Below are positions 17,407 through 25,677 of a DNA stretch of 64,000 nucleotides, one piece after another. Below the pieces are notes generated by a model that was given only the letters and a program-made list of their open reading frames with translations, was not told the origin of the DNA and did no database searches. How positions within the stretch are numbered: the stretch's first letter is position 1; each line of letters begins with the position of its first letter. Both the position numbers and the translations under genes were made by a program. The stretch spans positions 1 to 64,000 of the forward strand of contig CAZLRH010000014.1 of NCBI GenBank assembly GCA_964562015.1, in the 5' to 3' direction. This DNA comes from CAZLRH01 sp964562015 (GTDB taxonomy: Bacteria > Verrucomicrobiota > Verrucomicrobiia > Opitutales > JABDGR01).

Positions 17407-18273
17407 ATGAACACTGAACTTATCCAACGGATGCAGAGCAGTTTTGACGCGCTGGCGCAGACCCTGCCGGGTGGCGAGGGCATTGAGTTCTGGTTCGCCC
17501 GCGATTTGCAGGAGCCTTTGGGCTATGCCCGGTGGGAAAACTTCCTCACCGCAATCCAGCGGGCCATCGAGTCCTGCCAGACTTCGGGTTCCGACCCGGA
17601 CAAGCATTTTCGTGGCGTCACGAAAATGGTCTCGATTGGCAGTGGCGCAGATCGCCCCATCGAGGACTTCATGCTTACGCGCTACGCCTGCTACCTCATC
17701 GCCCAAAATGGCGATCCAAGGAAGGAGCCAATAGCCTTTGCCCAGAGCTATTTCGCGGTCCAGACGCGCAAGCAAGAGGTTATTGAGGAGCGGATGAAGC
17801 TCATGGGCCGATTGGAAGCGCGGGGCAAACTCCGGGCCTCTGAAAAGGCACTGTCTGACAACATCTTCCAGCGCGGCGTGGATGACGCGGGCTTCGGGCG
17901 CATCCGCTCCAAAGGCGATGCCGCCCTCTTCGGCGGACATACCACCCTGGCGATGAAGGCGAAATTCGGCATTACTGAAACCCGGCCCTTGGCGGACTTT
18001 CTGCCAACATTGACCATCGCCGCCAAGAATCTGGCCACGGAAATGACCAACCATAACGTGCAACAGGCAAACCTGCATGGGGAGCCCGCGATCACCGATG
18101 AGCATATCCAGAACAATCGCAGCGTCCGCCAAATGCTGGACAAGCGGGGCATTAAGCCGGAAGCCCTGCCGCCTGAGGAAGACATCAAAAAACTGGAACG
18201 CCGGGTGAAAGCGGATGAAAAGAAGCTGGAGAAAAAATCAGGACGTTTGCCGAAACACGGTGGCAAGCCATGA
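17407..18273 (+). CDS. dinD: DinD-family protein (DNA damage-inducible protein D)
   Basis: A 288-residue DinD-like protein. The N-terminal BRO/P63C-like domain shows I-E-F-W-F-A-R-D-L-Q near residue 23 and L-G-Y-A-R-W-E-N-F just after; then D-F-M-L-T-R-Y-A-C-Y-L-I-A-Q-N-G-D near 80; the middle contains F-G-x-I-R-x-K-G-D-x-A-L-F-G-G; and the last 50 residues are a Lys/Glu-rich helix. E. coli DinD is SOS-induced and reported to inhibit RecA strand exchange. Here the gene is inserted between Mod and Res, starts 12 bp after Mod and overlaps Res by 4 bp, so it is translated with them. No LexA box can be defined, because the gene has no promoter space of its own. A DinD gene within type III operons recurs in other genomes as I recall, suggesting a functional link to restriction damage. 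Confidence 0.88.
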   Translation: MNTELIQRMQSSFDALAQTLPGGEGIEFWFARDLQEPLGYARWENFLTAIQRAIESCQTSGSDPDKHFRGVTKMVSIGSGADRPIEDFMLTRYACYLIAQNGDPRKEPIAFAQSYFAVQTRKQEVIEERMKLMGRLEARGKLRASEKALSDNIFQRGVDDAGFGRIRSKGDAALFGGHTTLAMKAKFGITETRPLADFLPTLTIAAKNLATEMTNHNVQQANLHGEPAITDEHIQNNRSVRQMLDKRGIKPEALPPEEDIKKLERRVKADEKKLEKKSGRLPKHGGKP

Positions 18274-21245
18274 AGCTCCACTTCGAGCCCAATCTTGATT
18301 ACCAGCTTCAGGCCATTGAAGCGGTGTGCGACATCTTTCGCGGTCAGGAGATTTGCCGCTCGGTGTTCACCGTCGTCCGCGACGTGGCCGACCCGCAGCA
18401 GCGCATGGGTTTCGCCGAAAGCGACCTAGGCAGTGGCAACCGACTTGCTCTGCTCGAAGACGAACTGCTTAAAAATCTCCACGATATTCAACTCAAGAAC
18501 GGCTTGCCGCCATCCAGTTCCCTGGCGTCTGGCGATTTCACCGTCGAAATGGAGACCGGCACCGGCAAGACCTATGTTTACCTGCGCACAATTTTCGAGT
18601 TAAATAAACGCTACGGTTTCACGAAGTTTGTCATCGTGGTGCCGTCCGTGGCAATCAAGGAGGGTGTCTATCACTCCATTGAGACTGCGGCAGAGCACTT
18701 CAAGGCGCTTTATACGGGGGTGCCTTTCGATTATTTTCTTTACGACTCTGCTAAACCCGGCCCGGTGCGAAACTTCGCCACCAGTCCGCACATTCAGATA
18801 ATGGTAGTGACAGTGGGGGCGATCAATAAGAAGGACGTGAACAACCTCTACAAGAACACCGAGAAAGCTGGTGGCGAAAAACCCATTGACCTCATCAAGG
18901 CCACGCGCCCGATCCTGATCGTGGACGAACCCCAAAGCGTGGACGGCGGTCTGGAAGGACGAGGCAAGGAAGCGCTGGGCGAAATGAATCCACTCTGCAC
19001 GCTGCGCTACTCCGCTACGCACGCGGAAAAACATCACATGGTGTATCGCCTTGATGCGGTGGACGCCTATGAGCGCAAGCTGGTGAAGCAGATCGAAGTG
19101 GCGGCAGCCTCTGTGGAAGGTGGGCACAATAAGCCGTTTGTGCGCCTGCTGGCCGTGAGCAATAAGCGCGGAGTCATTACGGCTAAGGTGGAACTTGACA
19201 TGCAAACAGCCGCCGGGGTGCAGCGTCGCGAAATCGCGGTGCAAGATGGCGATGATCTGGAAATGACCACCCGGCGACCGATCTATCACGATTGCCGGGT
19301 GGGCGAGATCCGCGTGGCTAAGGGTGATGAGTTTATGGAACTGCGCTCCCCGGGCGGTGAACACTACCTCCGCCCTGGCCAAGCTCATGGCGACGTGGAA
19401 CCGCTGGCTGTGCAACGCGAGATGATTGCCCGCACAATCAAGGAACATTTAGAGAAAGAAATGCGTCTCGCTCCCCAGGGTATAAAGGTGCTGAGCCTGT
19501 TCTTTATTGATGCCGTGGAAAAATACCGGCAATACGATGCCGACGGCAACGCGGTGAAAGGCGACTATGCGCGAATTTTTGAGGAGGAATACCGCCGCTT
19601 GGCCAAGCACCCGGATTACCAGAGTCTCTTCAAGGAAATGGACGTGACCACGGCTGCTGCGGACGTTCACAACGGGTATTTTTCGATTGATAAGAAGGGC
19701 GGGTGGGCGGACACCGATGAGAACAATCAGGCGAATCGCGACAATGCCGAACGGGCCTACAGCCTTATTATGCGAGAAAAGGAAAAGCTGCTGAGTTTTG
19801 AGACACCGCTGAAATTTATTTTTTCCCACTCCGCCCTGCGTGAAGGTTGGGACAACCCGAATGTCTTTCAAATCTGCTCTCTGCGGGAGATGTCGTCGGA
19901 ACGCCAGCGCCGCCAGTCCATCGGGCGCGGCTTACGCCTTTGTGTGAATCAAAATGGCGACCGTCTGCGCGGCTTCGAGATCAACACTCTCACTGTGATC
20001 GCGACTGAGAGCTTTGAGCAGTTTGCAGAAAACCTCCAAAAAGAAATTGAGCAGGACACGGGTATACGTTTCGGCATCGTGGAAACGCATCAGTTCGCTG
20101 GGATTACTGTCACCAGTGCCGGTGGACAGCTTGCGTCTCTGGGCTTCGATCAGTCGAAAGCCCTCTGGGAGCATCTACGCTCCGCTGGTCTCGTTGATGC
20201 CAAGGGCAAAGTACAGAACACCTTGCGCGAAAAGCTCAAGGACGGCACGCTGACGCTACCAGAGCCTTTCACGGCCCAATTACCGCAAGTGAAGGACATT
20301 CTCCGCAAGTTGGCTGGACGGTTGGAAATCAAGAACGCTGACGAACGCATACAGGTGAAGAGCCGTCAGGCCGTTTTGCAAGGTGCGGACTTTAAGGCGC
20401 TGTGGGAACGCATTAAGCACAAGACCACCTACCGCGTACAGTTTGACAATGAGGCTCTACTTACAACATGCAGCGCGGCGCTCAAGGACGCCCCGCCAAT
20501 TGCCAAGACCCGTCTGCAATGGCGAAAGGCCGACCTCGCCATCGGGCGCTCGGGCGTGGACGCAACGGAGACCGCTACCTCAGCCCCAGTGACTCTCGAT
20601 GAAAACGACATCGAGCTTCCCGACATTCTCACCGACCTTCAGGATAAGACCCAGCTCACACGTCGCAGTATTCACCGCATCCTCGTGGAAAGTGGACGGC
20701 TCAATGATTTTAAGCGTAATCCGCAGCAGTTCATAGAACTTGCCAGCGAGATCATTAACCGCTCCAAACGCCTTGCTCTTGTGGATGGCATCAAATATCA
20801 GCGCATTGGCCCTGCAGAATACTACGTGCAGGAACTCTTCGAAACCGAAGAGCTTACTGGTTACCTCAAGTCTATGGTCGCGGCCAACAAGTCGGTTCAT
20901 GAGCAAGTGATTTACCAATCCGACACGGAACGCACTTTTGCAGAGCAATTAGAAAAGAACGAAGCAATCAAGGTTTACGCCAAACTCCCCGGCTGGTTCC
21001 GTGTCCCCACGCCCCTCGGACCCTATAATCCCGATTGGGCGGTGCTAGTGGATAAAGATGGAACAGAAAGGCTGTATTTCGTGGTGGAGACAAAGAGCAG
21101 CCTTTTCACCGACGACCTTCGCGATAAAGAGAGCGCCAAGATAAAGTGTGGCGAGGCCCACTTTGTCGAACTCGCCAAGTACAATTCGCCTGCCGCCCTG
21201 TTCCTCAAAGCGACAAAGCTTGAGGATTTGATGGCGCAGTGCTGA
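18270..21245 (+). CDS. res: Type III restriction endonuclease subunit (Res)
   Basis: A 991-residue Res subunit with an N-terminal SF2 helicase core and a C-terminal nuclease. Walker A is E-T-G-T-G-K-T (about 94-100), Walker B D-E-P-Q (about 217), motif III S-A-T-H (about 250), then F-S-H-S-A-L-R-E-G-W-D-N-P and R-Q-S-I-G-R-G-L-R-L (about 515-555). The nuclease has the PD-(D/E)XK signature with N-P-D-W-A near residue 920 and V-E-T-K near 939. All key residues are present, so the enzyme looks intact. It starts inside the last codons of dinD (ATGA overlap) and is the last + strand gene of the island. It hydrolyses ATP and cuts DNA together with Mod. Confidence 0.92.
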   Translation: MKLHFEPNLDYQLQAIEAVCDIFRGQEICRSVFTVVRDVADPQQRMGFAESDLGSGNRLALLEDELLKNLHDIQLKNGLPPSSSLASGDFTVEMETGTGKTYVYLRTIFELNKRYGFTKFVIVVPSVAIKEGVYHSIETAAEHFKALYTGVPFDYFLYDSAKPGPVRNFATSPHIQIMVVTVGAINKKDVNNLYKNTEKAGGEKPIDLIKATRPILIVDEPQSVDGGLEGRGKEALGEMNPLCTLRYSATHAEKHHMVYRLDAVDAYERKLVKQIEVAAASVEGGHNKPFVRLLAVSNKRGVITAKVELDMQTAAGVQRREIAVQDGDDLEMTTRRPIYHDCRVGEIRVAKGDEFMELRSPGGEHYLRPGQAHGDVEPLAVQREMIARTIKEHLEKEMRLAPQGIKVLSLFFIDAVEKYRQYDADGNAVKGDYARIFEEEYRRLAKHPDYQSLFKEMDVTTAAADVHNGYFSIDKKGGWADTDENNQANRDNAERAYSLIMREKEKLLSFETPLKFIFSHSALREGWDNPNVFQICSLREMSSERQRRQSIGRGLRLCVNQNGDRLRGFEINTLTVIATESFEQFAENLQKEIEQDTGIRFGIVETHQFAGITVTSAGGQLASLGFDQSKALWEHLRSAGLVDAKGKVQNTLREKLKDGTLTLPEPFTAQLPQVKDILRKLAGRLEIKNADERIQVKSRQAVLQGADFKALWERIKHKTTYRVQFDNEALLTTCSAALKDAPPIAKTRLQWRKADLAIGRSGVDATETATSAPVTLDENDIELPDILTDLQDKTQLTRRSIHRILVESGRLNDFKRNPQQFIELASEIINRSKRLALVDGIKYQRIGPAEYYVQELFETEELTGYLKSMVAANKSVHEQVIYQSDTERTFAEQLEKNEAIKVYAKLPGWFRVPTPLGPYNPDWAVLVDKDGTERLYFVVETKSSLFTDDLRDKESAKIKCGEAHFVELAKYNSPAALFLKATKLEDLMAQC

Positions 21246-21272
21246 ATGATGAATTTCCACCGTCTGGGGTGG

Positions 21273-21512
21273 TCAGTCGCGTACTTTACGCAAAAGTTCG
21301 GACGGATCAATGGCGAGCGCTTCTGACATCCGCAGTACCGTGTCTAAAGTGGGCATCCGCATCTGGCGTTCGACGTAGCTGACCATTTGCTGGGACAGTC
21401 CGGCGCGTTCTGCAACTGCCGACATAGACATCCCCTTGCGCACTCGGGTGTCACGCAACGCTTTGGCAACGTTGGCGATGACGGCCTGTCGCTGCTTGTC
21501 AGAGGGTTTCAC
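21273..21512 (-). CDS. XRE-family HTH regulator closing the defence island
   Basis: A 79-residue helix-turn-helix protein convergent with res, with 27 bp between the stops. The Cro/CI-type HTH covers about residues 28-62: M-S-M-S-A-V-A-E-R-A-G-L-S-Q-Q-M-V-S-Y-V-E-R, followed by P-T-L-D-T-V-L-R-M-S-E-A-L. It is only a DNA-binding domain and probably acts as a dimer. In type II and III R-M loci such proteins act as controllers. Its own upstream region holds a small perfect palindrome (21551-21564) that could be its operator. Whether it also controls the 20 kb + strand block from a distant promoter is unknown. Confidence 0.85.
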   Translation of the reverse strand: MKPSDKQRQAVIANVAKALRDTRVRKGMSMSAVAERAGLSQQMVSYVERQMRMPTLDTVLRMSEALAIDPSELLRKVRD

Positions 21513-21550
21513 GCCCCCGAACTATAGGGAGAATTTTCCCGACCTCGCAT

Positions 21551-21569
21551 CTCACCATAGTGAGTTTTT
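21551..21569. promoter_or_regulatory. Palindrome with T-run upstream of the XRE gene: operator or weak terminator
   Basis: A perfect 5 bp inverted repeat, CTCAC and GTGAG, flanks the 4-base loop CATA and is followed on the + strand by five T. Read on the - strand it lies about 40 bp upstream of the XRE start codon, so it could be the regulator's operator. Read on the + strand it could be a weak intrinsic terminator beyond res. A 5 bp stem is short for a terminator. Confidence 0.35.
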
Positions 21570-21690
21570 GCCTCGCCAATAGACTTCCTAGTCAATTGTT
21601 TTGGTGCGTGGCGGATCTGGCGCTGGTGACCATATTTGCGGTAGTTGAGAAAGCTCTGGAGGCAAAAAATCGAAGCGAACAATTTTTTAG

Positions 21691-22192
21691 ATGATGAAAA
21701 ATAAAAAAAAGTAAATGCCGCGGTTGCGGGCAAATTTTTTGTTTGAATCCACGTGTGCCTCGACAGCGGTATTGCTCGGCCAAGGAATGCCAGAAAACCC
21801 GACGTGCGATAAACCGAATGGACTGGTTGAACCGGCCCGAGAACCGGGATTATTACCGAGGGGTTCAGAATGCCGAACGCGTCCGCGCATGGCGTGGAAT
21901 CAAAACTCCGGTCAATTTTAAGGAACCTAAAAATGCCAAGGCGCAAGTCGGTGTGCAAAGCTCGATAATTTTAGATGATGCTGTGCGGCAGCGACTTATC
22001 AGAGCTTTGCCTCGCCTGTCTGTGCAAGACGTGATAATTCCCGAAAATGTTCTGCTGCTGGGGTTTATCGCTGAAATCACCGGGGATAGCGTGCAAAACT
22101 TGATAGCCAAAACGCTGCCACGGCTGTTTTCTCGCGGGCGTCACGCGCTAAATTGCTGGCTTCAAAGCGAAGTACAGAAGTTAGAAGCGTGA
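21691..22192 (+). CDS. Zinc-ribbon small protein of recombinase cassette, start in another frame at an A8 run
   Basis: From about 21713 to the stop at 22190-22192 the frame encodes a protein starting S-K-C-R-G-C-G and continuing R-Y-C-S-A-K-E-C, i.e. C-x2-C then C-x4-C, a small zinc ribbon, followed by basic and helical segments. No ATG lies in this frame ahead of the first cysteine pair. An ATG-ATG pair at 21691 lies one frame off; the run of eight A at 21703-21710 separates them. With seven A the product would begin M-M-K-N-K-K-S-K-C. This suggests slippage, a real frameshift mutation, or a homopolymer sequencing error. Starting at the TTG at 21743 would lose the first cysteine pair. It ends 14 bp before the recombinase ATG and probably belongs to the same cassette. 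Confidence 0.6.
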
Positions 22193-22206
22193 ACTCGCGA
22201 TCCTCC

Positions 22207-23766
22207 ATGAACCACCTCAATAACCCCTCAACGGCGGCGGCTGAAATTGTTCGCGCCGCCGCCTACGTGCGGATGTCCACCGAGCACCAACAATACTCGA
22301 CGGAAAACCAACTTGATCGCATCAAGGAATATGCTGCCCGCCGTGGGATGGAAATTGTGCGGGTATACCAAGACGACGGGAAGAGCGGCTTGACCGTGAA
22401 AGGGAGGGATCAACTCCGCCAACTGATTTCAACTGTGGAAACCGGTGGGGCTGATTTCACCTTCATTCTGGCGTATGATATTAGCCGCTGGGGTCGTTTT
22501 CAGGACGCAGATGAAAGCGGTTACTACGAATATATCTGTAAGCGCGCGGGCGTCAAAGTGAACTACTGCGCGGAGCAGTTTGAAAATGACGGTAGTCCGA
22601 CATCAAATATCATTAAAAGCGTCAAGCGCTCCATGGCCGGTGAATATAGCCGGGAACTGTCCACCAAAGTTTTTCAGGGGGCGTGCCGGTTGATTCAAAT
22701 GGGATACAAACAAGGTGGCGCGGCTGGTTTTGGGCTTCGGCGGATGCTCATTGACCAAAGCGGCAAGCACAAAGGGGTGTTACAAATCGGCGAACAAAAA
22801 AGTTTGCAAACCGACCGGGTCATCCTGGTCAAGGGGCCAGAGGCAGAAGTGGAGAATATTTTATGGATGTATCGGGCCTTTGTGCGCGAGGGCAAACGGG
22901 AATCGGAGATCGCGGATGAGCTCAACGGCAAGGGAATCCTGACCGATATTGGCAGGCCATGGTCGCGGGGGACAGTTCACCAGATTCTCACGAACGAAAA
23001 ATATGTCGGTCACAATGTTTATCACCGCACCTCCTGCAAATTGAAGAAGAAACATATCAATAACCCTCCGGAGATGTGGGTTCGCAAGAACGACGCTTTC
23101 GAGGGAATTGTGCCGGAGCAACTCTTTGCGGCGGCACAGGAGGTCGTCATCGCCCGCAGCGCCAAGCTGAGTAACGAAGAAATGCTGTCCCGGTTGAAAG
23201 ACCTCTGGAACCTGCAAGGGCGGCTGTCGGGGATTCTGGTGGATGAGTGTGAAGTGATGCCGTCCAGTGCGGCCTACCGGTATCGCTTTGGAAGCCTGGT
23301 GCGGGCTTACGAGCTGGTGGGCTATGATTCCGGCATCGACTACCGATTTATTGAGATCAACAAGCATTTGCGCGGTATGCACCCGAAAATCGTGGCCGAG
23401 ATCATTAACCAACTGCGAGTCCTGCCAGCGGAAGTCGAACAGTTACCCAAGAGCGGCCTATTACTGGTAAACCAAGAGTTACGGGTGTCCCTGGTCTTGG
23501 CCCGCCACCTGATAACCCCGTCAGGGTCATCGCGCTGGGTCATCCGACTGGAGGAAAGCCATCAGCCGGACATTACCATTGCTGCCCGGATGGATGAATC
23601 CAACGGCACGATATTGGACTACTATTTGCTTCCGGCCATCGACATGAACGCCGACAAACTGCGGCTGGCGTCAGAAAACGGTGTTTCCCTTGATTGCTAC
23701 CGTTTCGACAACCTCGACTATTTCTTTTACCTGGCAAAACGAATTTCAATTTTGGAGGTTGCATGA
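22207..23766 (+). CDS. Large serine recombinase
   Basis: A 519-residue serine recombinase from the ATG at 22207; the frame extends upstream to 22153, but that part overlaps the zinc-ribbon ORF. The resolvase domain begins A-Y-V-R-M-S24-T-E-H-Q, with Ser24 the nucleophile, and includes D-I-S-R-W-G-R near residue 100. The recombinase domain follows with G-Y-K-Q-G-G-A-A-G-F-G, then W-S-R-G-T-V-H-Q-I-L-T-N-E-K-Y-V-G-H. The C-terminal part beyond about 330 lacks the usual cysteine-rich zinc ribbon, which may be provided by the separate protein encoded just upstream. It overlaps the next gene by 4 bp (ATGA). It likely moves this cassette or the larger element. Confidence 0.88.
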   Translation: MNHLNNPSTAAAEIVRAAAYVRMSTEHQQYSTENQLDRIKEYAARRGMEIVRVYQDDGKSGLTVKGRDQLRQLISTVETGGADFTFILAYDISRWGRFQDADESGYYEYICKRAGVKVNYCAEQFENDGSPTSNIIKSVKRSMAGEYSRELSTKVFQGACRLIQMGYKQGGAAGFGLRRMLIDQSGKHKGVLQIGEQKSLQTDRVILVKGPEAEVENILWMYRAFVREGKRESEIADELNGKGILTDIGRPWSRGTVHQILTNEKYVGHNVYHRTSCKLKKKHINNPPEMWVRKNDAFEGIVPEQLFAAAQEVVIARSAKLSNEEMLSRLKDLWNLQGRLSGILVDECEVMPSSAAYRYRFGSLVRAYELVGYDSGIDYRFIEINKHLRGMHPKIVAEIINQLRVLPAEVEQLPKSGLLLVNQELRVSLVLARHLITPSGSSRWVIRLEESHQPDITIAARMDESNGTILDYYLLPAIDMNADKLRLASENGVSLDCYRFDNLDYFFYLAKRISILEVA

Positions 23767-24650
23767 ACGCTAAACAAGAAGACATCCATTTGGTACCAGT
23801 CGAACAAATCCGCGTGTTAAACCCACGCGCCCGCGACCAAAAGAAATTTGCCATCATCATGGAAAATATCCGAGTGCTCGGTTTGAAAAAACCCATAACG
23901 GTGCGTCAGCGGCAAAATGACGAGGACGGTTACGATTTGGTCTGCGGCCAAGGACGCCTAGAAGCCTTCAAGAAATTAGGGTTCAAAGAAATACCCGCCT
24001 TCATCCGTGGCCTTTCCAAAAACGACGCCATGCTATGCAGCCTCGTGGAAAATATCGCGCGTCGCCACGTCCGAGCAATTGACCAAATCAAGACAATTGA
24101 TTGGATGGAACAGCAGGGACAGCCAAAATCAGCGATTGCCATCAAGACCGGGCTTTCGGAGCAATATGTAGGCGATGTCCTCATGCTACTACGACATGGC
24201 GAGGAACGACTGCTCGACGCAGTATTGCATGGTCGAATACCGATTACGATTGCTACACAAATAGCTGGTGTCTCTGACGAAGACTCACAAAAAGCTCTGA
24301 TGGGGGCATACGAGAGCAAGGAGTTAAATCAAAAGAATTTGCGCGCCTTTAGAAAACTCGTTGAACAACGCCGTTTTTTCGGTCGCAGCGCCGATCCCGT
24401 CAGAGGGCCACGAACGAGAGCACGCACGAGCGCCGCCGGACTGGTGCAGGCGTATAAGCGCTCGGTAGAAAAGCAGCGGTTGTTTGTCAGAAAGGCGCGT
24501 TCCTGCGAATCACGTCTTTTGTCCATGGCTGCGGCACTTAGAAAATTGCTTTCGGACGAGCATTTTAATACTCTGCTCCGCGCGGAAAATTTGCTTACAC
24601 TACCGGAGTTTCTAGACGAAATGATGCAGGCCGAAAGGGAGGTCGCATGA
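23763..24650 (+). CDS. ParB-like partition/nuclease-domain protein of the recombinase cassette
   Basis: A 295-residue protein with an N-terminal ParB/Spo0J-type domain: L-V-P-V-E-Q-I-R-V-L, then V-C-G-Q-G-R-L-E-A-F-K-K-L-G near residue 60, and S-L-V-E-N-I-A-R-R-H near 95. A helix-turn-helix follows (K-T-G-L-S-E-Q-Y-V-G-D-V-L near 135). The start is the ATG at 23763, 6 bp after a clear GGAGG, and overlaps the recombinase stop. ParB proteins load on parS sites and segregate plasmids or chromosomes, but here there is no ParA gene, so it may instead control recombination or the element's expression. The last 100 residues are basic and helical, without a known domain. Confidence 0.8.
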   Translation: MNAKQEDIHLVPVEQIRVLNPRARDQKKFAIIMENIRVLGLKKPITVRQRQNDEDGYDLVCGQGRLEAFKKLGFKEIPAFIRGLSKNDAMLCSLVENIARRHVRAIDQIKTIDWMEQQGQPKSAIAIKTGLSEQYVGDVLMLLRHGEERLLDAVLHGRIPITIATQIAGVSDEDSQKALMGAYESKELNQKNLRAFRKLVEQRRFFGRSADPVRGPRTRARTSAAGLVQAYKRSVEKQRLFVRKARSCESRLLSMAAALRKLLSDEHFNTLLRAENLLTLPEFLDEMMQAEREVA

Positions 24651-25522
24651 GTGAGGGTAAAACTGCATTTCAGTCTGGAACCATGGTCATTCCCCTGGCC
24701 AAGATTCTCCCCATCCGTCCGTTTAGGCCCAAAGATGAGGCCTCGGCGAAATTTCGTTCCATAGAAGCATCGCTGAAGGAAATTGGGTTAATCGAACCCC
24801 TGGTGGTTTATCCACAAAAGGGCCGGTCGGGAACTTACATATTGTTGGATGGCCATTTTCGGATCGAGGCTTTGAAGCGATTAGGGCAAAGTGACGCCTT
24901 GTGCCTGGTCTCCATAGATGACGACGCATTCACCTATAACGACAAGGTGAACCATATTTCACCGATTCAGGAACACTCAATGATTATGCGAGCCATCGGC
25001 CAGGGGGTCGCACCAGAGGTAATCGCAAAGACCCTGGACAAAAAGGTTCAACTGATTCGCTCGGAAATGAATTTACTGGACGGTATTAACGCGGAGGCCA
25101 TCGAACTTCTTAAGGACAAGCCGATTACCAGTGCGGCCCTTCGCCTTTTTAAGAAGGTCAAGGCGGCTCGCCAGATTGACATGGCGCAGACCATGGTCAC
25201 TGTCGCGAACTATACTCATAGCTACGCCAAGGCGTTGCTTTATGGGACCATGCCAGACCAACTGCAAACCACTGACTTCATGGACAAGTCGAAAGAATTG
25301 AAGCCCGAGGAAATAGCTCGGATGCAGGAGGAGTCGTCACGAATCGAAAAGGAGATGGAAATGTACCGTGGCGCGTATGGCGAAAACAGCTTGAAATTCA
25401 ATGCCGCGCAAAGGTATCTCAAGCGGCTTTTGGATAACGCACGCATAGCCCGTTTCTTGGAGAAAAGTCACCGCGATATTTTAGACGAGTTTCGTGAGAT
25501 TGTGGCACTGGAGGCCCATTGA
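24647..25522 (+). CDS. RepB-like ParB-family protein, second copy in the cassette
   Basis: A 291-residue protein overlapping the previous gene by 4 bp. The N-terminal ParB-like segment has F-R-S-I-E-A-S-L-K-E-I-G-L-I-E-P-L-V-V and L-L-D-G-H-F-R-I-E-A-L-K-R-L-G at about residues 40-85. The C-terminal two thirds match the plasmid-partition RepB-type layout (helical, A-Q-T-M-V-T-V-A-N-Y near 185, then Y-A-K-A-L-L). Together with the gene before it, it gives two different ParB-like proteins behind a recombinase with no ParA. Recombinase plus two ParB-like genes is an arrangement I recall from other accessory regions; its function is not known to me. Confidence 0.78.
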   Translation: MSEGKTAFQSGTMVIPLAKILPIRPFRPKDEASAKFRSIEASLKEIGLIEPLVVYPQKGRSGTYILLDGHFRIEALKRLGQSDALCLVSIDDDAFTYNDKVNHISPIQEHSMIMRAIGQGVAPEVIAKTLDKKVQLIRSEMNLLDGINAEAIELLKDKPITSAALRLFKKVKAARQIDMAQTMVTVANYTHSYAKALLYGTMPDQLQTTDFMDKSKELKPEEIARMQEESSRIEKEMEMYRGAYGENSLKFNAAQRYLKRLLDNARIARFLEKSHRDILDEFREIVALEAH

Positions 25523-25677
25523 GCGGTTAATGCCATCCATGATTTAATCACCGCCGTATGGCGCCGCGAAAAAATCCGGATTTAGGTTGCCAAAAGGTTG
25601 CCATTTTTGATGTTTCCAGTTGCTTTTCTGCGAAATTAGATGCATACTGTTTCCAGTTCTAAACCATTAACAATCAA

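Noticed and set aside
1378..21245. Calling the island BREX, DISARM, Dnd or Hachiman
   Set aside because: No PglZ, BrxC-type ATPase, DUF1998 protein, DndA-E or DUF1837 protein is visible; the composition does not match these systems.
23763..25522. Plasmid partition locus
   Set aside because: Two ParB-like genes but no ParA, and the genes are coupled to a recombinase; replication or segregation is not supported.
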